A stretch of 64,000 nucleotides of DNA from Avibacterium sp. 20-132 (GTDB lineage Bacteria; Pseudomonadota; Gammaproteobacteria; Enterobacterales; Pasteurellaceae). Made by a program: the position numbers and the translations under genes. The DNA lies in contig NZ_CP091456.1 of assembly GCF_023611925.1 (NCBI RefSeq), positions 1,592,001 to 1,656,000 on the forward strand, in the 5' to 3' direction. Positions 1 through 6,418 of the stretch are shown in pieces (within the stretch, counting starts at the first letter, position 1; each line of letters begins with the position of its first letter). Below the pieces are notes generated by a model. The model saw only the letters and a list, made by a program, of their open reading frames with translations. It was not told where the DNA came from and ran no database searches.

Positions 1-175
1 TCGCCATGTGGTTTCATCGCCATTGCCGTAACCTTTGCCGTAGTTACCGCCTGCGGTAATCCCAAAGGCAAAGCCATCTGAGCCATAACTCACCGCTACA
101 CCTGCATTAAACCCACTGGATTTATTTTTGCTACGTTCTTGGTGGGGTTGTTTGGCGGCAAGTAAATTAATTTCT
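1..175 (-). pseudogene. Internal fragment of an fhaB/cdiA-type exoprotein (module 6, cut by window edge)
   Basis: The minus-strand translation (LLAAKQPHQERSKNKSSGFN and onward to GDETTWR) is nearly identical to the internal part of the large exoprotein encoded at about 8137-8310. It has no start codon and joins directly onto the end of the lipoprotein gene beside it. I read it as the upstream end of another displaced exoprotein C-terminal module that continues beyond the window, and therefore as a recombination remnant. It could be longer and contain a toxin domain outside the window. Confidence 0.75.
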
Positions 176-537
176 ATATTTCAGATTTTCTATACAAGTT
201 TTAGTATTATCTCCATCTTGAGCTAAACACCATTTTAAAGGTGGTCTAAACCGATAGCCAATATCGTATAGGCATTGATCAACTAAAGCATTTTTTTTCT
301 ATAAAGCTCCATAAACTCACCATCTTCTCTTTTATCAGAAGTTGAATTATAAAATTTATTTTCCAAATAGAAATAATGATTTCCCATTTGTGTTTTTGAA
401 AAATCATCACAACTTTTAAAATATTTATATGGTATTTTTTCTCCATCTTTAACCCAGTAATTGAGTGGGTCAGGAGACCCGTTAGCTAAATAGCATCCGG
501 ATAATAACAAAGAAAACAAAAAGATAGTTTTTTTCAT
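167..537 (-). pseudogene. Immunity-like lipoprotein with a frameshift in an A8 tract
   Basis: The gene starts with a lipoprotein signal (MKKTIFLFSLLLSGC, lipobox LSGC). Its ATG overlaps the stop of the toxin-like gene upstream (TAATG), as expected of a toxin/immunity pair. The frame closes after 84 residues, at a run of eight A (291-298 on the plus strand). With one extra A it continues as NALVDQCLYDIGYRFRP to a stop at 167, giving about 123 residues, similar to the other lipoproteins here. The restored tail holds the Cys-x6-Tyr core seen in its relatives (QCLYDIGYRF). It is either a decayed or phase-variable gene, or a homopolymer sequencing error. Confidence 0.7.
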
Positions 538-2231
538 TACTTTTTATCCTCTTCATTATTAAGAAAAATTTCCCCATTAAAATTTATACGTTTTATTTGG
601 GGCCCTACTTTCTCCCAAATATTTTTCTGATAATTTATTATTTCTTCAGATTTTTGGGGAGAAATAAATTTTATTGACTCCTTATCCCGGTAATATGCCT
701 TAGTATGATGCCCCGTTAACATACCCCAAAGTGGAATCCCTGTACTATTATTTGCTGTAGTATTTGTATTCCCTATCCCAATACTTAGACTCCCTGGCAC
801 AAATGGTAAATTAATTCCCGTGGCAACAATATCTCTCGGTGCAGAAGCATATTCCACACTTCCATCTCTGAATAAACCTGCTGCCGTTTCAGTATAGCCT
901 TTATCATATAAACCACCTGATAGAGTAGCACCTAAAGTATTATTCGTTATTGGATAAGAGGTTCCTACGACATACGCATTTAATGTTGTATTTTTGAAAG
1001 ACATTCCTTCATGCTTCGCCCAATTCATGGCATTTTTTGTACTTGAAGCGCCTAAACTATGATTGACAGAAAATAAATCTACTTGATTCGTTGGGTTCTG
1101 ACGATTATATTCCTCTAATAATCCCCAAATTTTAACTTGGTCTCGACTTGCATTTGATGCACCAAAAATACTTGGCATATCCAATCCTCCTCTTACTCGT
1201 TCAAATACAGTATAAACTAATTCTGCTGGAAATGAAGAATAGGGTTTTCTCACAATTAAAGCATCATTATTTAAATATTCCTTTCCGCCATATTGAATTG
1301 CACCTATTGTTCTATCCTCATCAGACATGTTCATTATACCGTGAACATAAAGACGAGCTAATAACTCTGCTTCCTCTTTAGTTTCTGGTACAGTGAGCTG
1401 ATTAACATTCACTTCGGATATATTAATGCATTCAATGTTTTGGCAATTCTCTTCTTTTTTATGTTTTATATAGATATTTTGCTCATTTTTCTCTATTCGA
1501 TAGTAGATTTCATCACCTTGATTATTTACATTATTGACAAACTCTGTTGCTGTATTTAAATCTCGCTCTAAATCTGAGCGAATAGTTTCAACATCGGCTT
1601 TTTCAACACCTTGATGAAGGTTGATTCTAGGAAGGTTTTGTAAACTTTCTTCAATGGTTTTTCCTGTTAGTTTTTGTTGCGCATCACGATTGCGAATGGT
1701 GAGATTAGTGGTATTGATTGAACTGGTTGTTATACCCGTTTCACTTCCTTTATCTTTCACTTGACCTAACAGTGCAGAGGTAATGCCTTTGGTGATTCCC
1801 CAATTTCCTTGGCTTCCAACACCTGCGATACCGCTATATTCCACTTTCGCAGAACCATCTTGAGCATTTTGCCCAATTTGTCGAAGTTTCATCCCACCAA
1901 TTTCTTTTGGTGAATCACCACCACTAATGGTTACACCACCGCTTAAACCAAAACCTTTTGCTGAATAATTGCTATAGTTTTGAATATCAGAATAGGAGAG
2001 TGTGCCTGTTTCAAAACGGTTTTTACCCTCTGTTTCCGCTTGTGCGGTAGAGGTAATTAATCCCCCAGTTAAATCCGTGTGCTTACGCACATCAATTTGA
2101 TAACCTTCATCGCCCGCAAAAATCCCTGATTGCTCTTGCACACTGGCATAATCGGCGTTCATTTTTGAACGGTTGAAGCTGGCTGAGTCAGAGAAGCCAT
2201 AACCAACAGTGACTTGACCGCTTACATTCAT
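537..2231 (-). CDS. Orphan exoprotein C-terminal module with lipase-like toxin domain
   Basis: This 564-residue frame begins inside what would be the body of an FhaB/CdiA exoprotein. Its first ~85 residues (SGQVTVGYGFS, EGYQIDVR, TGTLSYSDIQN) are close copies of residues ~1790-1880 of the main exoprotein. It has no signal or TPS domain, so by itself it would not be secreted. After the shared part the sequence is unrelated to the main protein. The last ~200 residues contain NHSLGAS, resembling the nucleophile elbow of alpha/beta-hydrolase lipases, then PRDIV and GHHTKAYY, which could supply Asp and His. I infer a phospholipase/esterase-like toxin. A lipoprotein immunity candidate overlaps its stop. 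It is most likely a silent cassette that can recombine into the main gene through the shared tract. Confidence 0.65.
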   Translation of the reverse strand: MNVSGQVTVGYGFSDSASFNRSKMNADYASVQEQSGIFAGDEGYQIDVRKHTDLTGGLITSTAQAETEGKNRFETGTLSYSDIQNYSNYSAKGFGLSGGVTISGGDSPKEIGGMKLRQIGQNAQDGSAKVEYSGIAGVGSQGNWGITKGITSALLGQVKDKGSETGITTSSINTTNLTIRNRDAQQKLTGKTIEESLQNLPRINLHQGVEKADVETIRSDLERDLNTATEFVNNVNNQGDEIYYRIEKNEQNIYIKHKKEENCQNIECINISEVNVNQLTVPETKEEAELLARLYVHGIMNMSDEDRTIGAIQYGGKEYLNNDALIVRKPYSSFPAELVYTVFERVRGGLDMPSIFGASNASRDQVKIWGLLEEYNRQNPTNQVDLFSVNHSLGASSTKNAMNWAKHEGMSFKNTTLNAYVVGTSYPITNNTLGATLSGGLYDKGYTETAAGLFRDGSVEYASAPRDIVATGINLPFVPGSLSIGIGNTNTTANNSTGIPLWGMLTGHHTKAYYRDKESIKFISPQKSEEIINYQKNIWEKVGPQIKRINFNGEIFLNNEEDKK

Positions 2232-2362
2232 TTATTGTAGATATCAAATTTTGTTGATACTTTTCCAGTTATTTTAGTCACATTATTTATAGCTGCGTAA
2301 ATATTCAGTAAATAAACTGATGTGCCAAGATTATCAATTGTAATCTTATTTTTTATCCTCAT
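2228..2362 (-). CDS. Hypothetical 44-residue ORF between two modules
   Basis: A short frame (begins MRIKNKITIDNLG, ends FDIYNK). Its ATG overlaps the stop of the broken membrane-protein gene before it (TAATG), and its TGA overlaps the ATG of the lipase-like module after it (ATGA). The tight overlaps on both sides resemble translational coupling, but the peptide has no recognisable motif and could be scar sequence left when the two modules were joined. I do not recognise it. Confidence 0.3.
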   Translation of the reverse strand: MRIKNKITIDNLGTSVYLLNIYAAINNVTKITGKVSTKFDIYNK

Positions 2363-2603
2363 TATTCTTTATTATTTTTCTTTGCTAACCCCAAAAAAGA
2401 CCATAATTTGCCAAGAATTAGATATGCAAAAGTCAAAAATATAGCTTTTGGGATTGCTCTATAAAATATATTTACATCAAAAAAATGAATTATTAAATAA
2501 ATAATCAATTATCTTCAAAAGAAAATAAATAATAATTAATGAAGTATAAAAGTAGACGTAAAATAAAAAATGGTTTTATATAGCTCTTTATGAAGTTAAA
2601 CAT
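2362..2603 (-). pseudogene. Small membrane immunity-like protein, frameshifted
   Basis: The ATG overlaps the stop of the toxin fragment upstream (TAATG). The first frame gives 32 residues (MFNFIKSYIKPFFILRLLLY, stop at 2505-2507). A one-base shift continues as LIIYLIIHFFDVNIFYRAIP to KKNNKE and a stop at 2362-2364. Together this makes a ~75-80 residue, very hydrophobic, AT-rich protein with two or three likely membrane segments. Its position identifies it as the immunity candidate of the preceding module, and it would act at the inner membrane. The frameshift makes it inactive as sequenced. That the two halves form one gene is my inference from the shared hydrophobic character and the lack of a start for the second half. 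Confidence 0.5.
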
Positions 2604-4240
2604 TATTTTTTGTCCTTGTTTTCTTTATATAAATCAGTATTCTCTATAACTCCACCAAGTAGTGAACTTCCTAGTAGGATAGGGAGTTTTGCTTTTCCCC
2701 CAGCATTCCCTATGCTTACGGCTTTATAAGCTACTATTGTTCCAGCATCTTTTTTTAATATGTCAGAAACTATTTCTTGATCTGTTTTACTACTATCATT
2801 TGCGGATACAATGCCTTGATACATTGTTCCTAAAGATAATTGTGTACTCAAACTTTTTCCAGCTAAAGCTCTCGAATATATATAATTCATTGCGGTTCCT
2901 TCAGGCGTAGCATTACCATTGTAAATATCAAACCCTGTGGATACTGTCCCGCCTACAATAGCTTCTGTGGCATTTGGATGTGCAGCTGCCCATTTACTGA
3001 CTGAATTTAATGTACTTCTTGCACCATTAATACCCTTTGTCAATATTTCACTATTTTTTAGCCCAGAAGCAGAATGAGAGATCACATTACTCCCCGTTCT
3101 CAACGCATTCCCGCCATGCCACATTAATGGTAAGCCATAAACCGCTTCTGCTGTCTCAGGAGAGATTCCTGTCATCTGGCTTAATAATTTCGAACCATAG
3201 GTAGAATAGTTTCTCCCTGTTAATAGACTGTTTACTCCAGCATTTGCTTGGTCAACACCATATGATGTACCGATTGCGCCTAATGCCGCAGCACCTCCAC
3301 AAGCTAGCCCTGAACTGCCTGCACAAGCTGTAATTGCTGAGGCAGTTGAACTAGCACTAATTAACGCACCACCAGTTGCTTGCAAAGCTCCGCCAATTCG
3401 TGTACTCACACCATAGGTTTCATTAGTTTTTGAAGTTTTATCAAGCAATTTATCACTCATACCGTAAGTAAATAACGAATGGGGTACAGACATTGTTTCA
3501 TCTGACGGTGGTAAACCAACTACCATTTCTTTGAGAACTTTTTGCTGTTTTAATAAGGCTCTTTCTTCCGCATAAGCCTCACTACTACCGAGTTTTTCTA
3601 AATTTTTGGCTTGTTCTTCATAGATTGGATTTTCTTCTGATAACTGAGCAGAACAATGAACTAAGGCACAAGCCGCAATCGTTAAACGTTGCTCTTTTTC
3701 TTTATCACCTTGTGATAATTCCTTAATTCGTTTCATTTCATCTGGATGCAGCTGTCTGTTATTCCAATCCGTATTCGCTGCTGCACTCATCGCACCCACA
3801 TTGCCATTACCCACAGCCGCTCCAATGGCTAAGCCAGCTGTGGCGTTTACCACCAGTTTGCCAGCTTTGCCAAATTTCTCTTCCGCTTTTTCACCCAGAT
3901 TTTCAATAACTGGTGCAGCAAGAGAGGTGGTGCCAGCCGCAGCGGCACCAGTTACATTCCCCGTTAATAACCCACCTGCGGCAGCGTGTAATGCCGCTCT
4001 GCCTGCACCGCCTTCTTTCCAAAGGTTGTAGCGGGTTTGGTTTTCGTTAAGATAATCGGTTAATTGGGTGAGTTCACCTTGTAGTTTCGCACGTTCTTCA
4101 GGATTGGTGCTGTTAGATAACGCCTTTTCAACCTGCGATTTGCGGGCAGATAAAACTTCATAATTTTGTACCGCACCTAATTGTTCTGAAGCCCAAGCAA
4201 TACCTTGTGCGGCGACTGGGGCAAAGTTTTTGCTTATATT
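2603..4240 (-). pseudogene. 5'-truncated exoprotein C-terminal module (pretoxin type)
   Basis: About 540 residues of the kind found before toxins in CdiA/FhaB proteins: a helical stretch (QLGAVQNYEVLSARKSQVEK), a Gly/Ala-rich hydrophobic segment (GGAGRAALHAAAGGLLTGN, LVVNATAGLAIGAAVGNG), and NTDWNNRQLHPDE, which matches the usual position just before the pretoxin domain. The C-terminal ~330 residues form a separate, probably toxic, part with no motif I can name. The frame is open upstream of about 4240, but that part only reads through the end of the preceding lipoprotein gene out of frame. There is no sensible start codon, so this is a displaced fragment. It joins within ~10 bases of the stop of the previous immunity gene. 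Confidence 0.65.
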
Positions 4241-4247
4241 AAATTTC

Positions 4248-4601
4248 TTACAAATTACAAACCCCTTTATCCCATTTAGGATTTTGATAACCACATTGTG
4301 CTGGAGAAAGATGAATATATCCTTTACCCAGCATACAATAATAAAATTCTTTTCGTTTCTTGAGAGGAACACTTCTTTGATCATAATCCCAATATTTACC
4401 ACCACAAGAAATTACATCTTTCCAACGTTGATTACTATCAGTTCTTCCTAAACTATACGGTTTCTGATAACGAGATATGGATGGAAATACTTCCCCTTTT
4501 TCTATATAGCAGTTAACCATCTGAGGGGAATAAATACATCCATCATAATAAAAGCAATTTGATAATACACTACTGCATATAATAAGAAATAGAACTCTCA
4601 C
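4248..4601 (-). CDS. Immunity-like lipoprotein (module 3)
   Basis: A 117-residue lipoprotein with signal VRVLFLIICSSVLSNC (lipobox LSNC). I place the start at the GTG at 4599-4601, because GGAGGG lies ~8 bases before it and the upstream toxin remnant stops just before it. It is a clear paralogue of the lipoprotein at 6067-6417: both have a T-D-x-x-Q-R-x-K-D block, then Cys-Gly, then C-x(3)-KGYI, then CGYQxPKW and a final Cys-Asn. By position it is the immunity protein of a CDI-type toxin whose gene (4603-4935) is now broken. The lipid anchor implies protection in the periplasm or at a membrane. The frame is intact. Confidence 0.65.
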   Translation of the reverse strand: MRVLFLIICSSVLSNCFYYDGCIYSPQMVNCYIEKGEVFPSISRYQKPYSLGRTDSNQRWKDVISCGGKYWDYDQRSVPLKKRKEFYYCMLGKGYIHLSPAQCGYQNPKWDKGVCNL

Positions 4602-4602
4602 T

Positions 4603-4935
4603 TTATTGCCCTCCAATTTTCATTAATGTTTCAACAAAATCGGATGACATCAAATCTGCCATGGCAAATGGTGCAGAAATAGGGAGAGCAGCTACAGTTG
4701 TAATATTTGATAAAACTTCTTGTCCCTTTGTTTTCTGTGATGTATTTCCCAACTCATTGTACCAGCCCCAAATTTGACCTCCCAACATATCGTGTGTACC
4801 CGCAAAAGACTCAACAGATAAATCTGAAATACTGCCAGGTTTATATTCAAAAAGAGGTTCTCCATTAAAATACCATCCCCTTCAATTGCTTGAAAACCAC
4901 CTGTTTCACCATATAATTCTTTTGCTTTTATTAGT
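4603..4935 (-). pseudogene. Exoprotein C-terminal remnant with a single-base deletion (module 3)
   Basis: Homologous to the last ~110 residues of the main exoprotein: ELYGETGGFQAIEG in one frame, then, after a one-base shift, THDMLGGQIWGWYNELGN and ISAPFAMADLMSSDFVETLM to the stop. The main gene has five G where this copy has four (CCCC at 4877-4880 on the plus strand, CCCCC in the main gene). Restoring that base gives an uninterrupted reading through ESFAGTHDMLGG. It has no start and is 5'-truncated, beginning right after the stop of the fragment upstream. It is a non-functional copy that keeps homology to the active toxin end. Confidence 0.7.
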
Positions 4936-5224
4936 TTAAAATGGATTTTTATCATATAAATAATTCTCTTGGTTATTTATTGGTTTAACTAATTTTGGTT
5001 TGGAAGGATTATCATATTTCGAGTTTGGTTCTCCCCAAGTTTTTATAAAGATCTCCCTTTTTTCTATCTCCGTTTGTCCATTTGGAAATTCCGCAAAATA
5101 ACTACTATGTGAATAACAAATCCAGTAATTTCCTCCTGTTACATCATTACTTCCCACTAAGCCTAATCCCCATTTATTTCTTACAAAATATGCTTTATAT
5201 ATGGAGAAATATGTTGTAGAAATG
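4936..5224 (-). pseudogene. Toxin-end remnant without immunity gene (module 2)
   Basis: Reading from the first base after the lipoprotein stop at 5225, the frame gives STTYFSIYKAYFVRNKWGLG, then GSNDVTGGNYWICYSHSSYF, ending YDKNPF. It is a diverged copy of the C-terminal half of the fragment at 5472-6044 (GSNEVTGGNCWIYYSHSSYF). It starts exactly where the preceding immunity gene ends and is followed directly by another remnant, with no immunity gene of its own. I do not recognise the domain. It is a silent remnant, and the sharp junction suggests module insertion or replacement by recombination. Confidence 0.6.
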
Positions 5225-5491
5225 TTAATTGTAATAATTTAAATATTTAGAGCTGTGTTCAAATTTATAATTGGTGTTTTTAATGCATTTGCTGAAAATA
5301 TAACTATCTACTTTATCTGTATATTTATCTTTCAAATATATTTTAGCCTTCTCTCTTTGAGAGATAAGACATAAGTCAATTCTTTTAGAATACCCTTCAT
5401 CAATATGATTACAATTCCAATCAAAAAGACGACAAGGATAACATCCTATCAATAAGAAAGATAAGATGACATTAATAAGCATTTTTTTCAT
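5225..5491 (-). CDS. Immunity-like lipoprotein (module 1)
   Basis: An 88-residue lipoprotein with signal MKKMLINVILSFLLIGC (lipobox LIGC). It overlaps the end of the toxin fragment at 5472-6044 by 20 bases, the arrangement expected of a toxin/immunity pair. After the anchor it is Lys/Tyr-rich with several Cys. Its C-terminal SKCIKNTNYKF fits the Cys-x(6)-Tyr core of the other lipoproteins here (KCLAVKGYIY, YCMLGKGYIH). It is shorter than the others and may be C-terminally truncated. The immunity role is inferred from position and from the family resemblance. Confidence 0.55.
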   Translation of the reverse strand: MKKMLINVILSFLLIGCYPCRLFDWNCNHIDEGYSKRIDLCLISQREKAKIYLKDKYTDKVDSYIFSKCIKNTNYKFEHSSKYLNYYN

Positions 5492-6044
5492 ATAACTCTC
5501 TATTTTTTATTTTGTTTGAAGGAACTAATTTAGGCTGAGACATATTGTTTATTCCATTATATTCTCCCCAAATATTTTCATACTCTACTCGTTTTTCATT
5601 TTTATTTTTAGTTGCGATTAAATATTTACTAGGCACTTCCGCAAAATAACTACTATGTGAATAATAAATCCAGCAATTTCCACCTGTAACTTCATTACTT
5701 CCCACTAAGCCTAGTAGTAATTTATTTCCTACAAAATCTGCTTTATGTACGGCAGAATAGGCACCGCTTTGATAAGTTTTGCCATCTTTAGTTGTATAGC
5801 TATATCCATTGCGTTTTAGCTGATTTGCATAGGCTTCAACATTGGTTGCTGTGCCATAAAAGCGAGATTTTCGGATTGGGATATTCGTTTCACCTTTCCA
5901 AATATTCATATCTCGCAAAGAGATACTTGCTGTTAAACTACCTCGACCATGGTTATTGGTATCAACTTGATAACCCAATTGTTGTGCTTGTCTATACAAG
6001 TCTTGATTGAGCTTTTGGGAATTGCTTAAGGCAATACACCTCAC
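5472..6044 (-). pseudogene. 5'-truncated exoprotein toxin end (module 1)
   Basis: A 190-residue frame whose only in-frame start is a GTG with no convincing ribosome-binding site. The sequence (LNQDLYRQAQQLGYQVDTNN, then GSNEVTGGNCWIYYSHSSYF near residue 115) has no relation to the main exoprotein C-terminus, has no secretion signal, and is followed by an overlapping lipoprotein gene. I read it as the toxic end of another exoprotein allele, cut off at its 5' side and stored behind the main gene. The remnant at 4936-5224 is a relative. I do not recognise the activity. It could be expressed as a cytoplasmic fragment if the GTG is used. Confidence 0.5.
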
Positions 6045-6066
6045 AGATATTTGTCATTCATTTTAT

Positions 6067-6417
6067 CTAAAAATTACATTTTCCAGTACTCCACTTAGGT
6101 TCTTGATAACCACAATCTTTGGGTTCTATATAAATATAGCCTTTTACTGCTAAACATTTCCGAAACTCTTTATATCCTGAAGAAAAATCAAATAATGTAT
6201 CATCAGATCCACAAGCTCTAATATCTTTTGAGCGTTGCTTAGGATCTGTATGCCCTATACTATTCTTCTTTTGATATCCAGCAATAATGGGATAAGGCGT
6301 TTTCTTTTCTCCGCAATGATGATAAGCAACAGTCTGAATTAATGGAACCCAACAACGACCATTATATATACACCCAGATAAACAAAAGAAGCTAAGTAAC
6401 AGCAATATTTTTTTCAT
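6067..6417 (-). CDS. Immunity-like lipoprotein of the main exoprotein
   Basis: A 116-residue lipoprotein with signal MKKILLLLSFFCLSGC (lipobox LSGC). I chose the ATG at 6415-6417: it follows the exoprotein stop by one base and has GGTGGA before it. The protein keeps a TDPKQRSKD block, CG, CLAVKGYIY, CGYQEPKW and a final CNF. These four Cys positions are shared with the lipoprotein at 4248-4601. Placement right behind an FhaB/CdiA-type gene is that of a CDI immunity protein, here carried to the envelope rather than kept in the cytoplasm. The family name is not known to me, and the role is inferred from context. Confidence 0.65.
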   Translation of the reverse strand: MKKILLLLSFFCLSGCIYNGRCWVPLIQTVAYHHCGEKKTPYPIIAGYQKKNSIGHTDPKQRSKDIRACGSDDTLFDFSSGYKEFRKCLAVKGYIYIEPKDCGYQEPKWSTGKCNF

Positions 6418-6418
6418 C

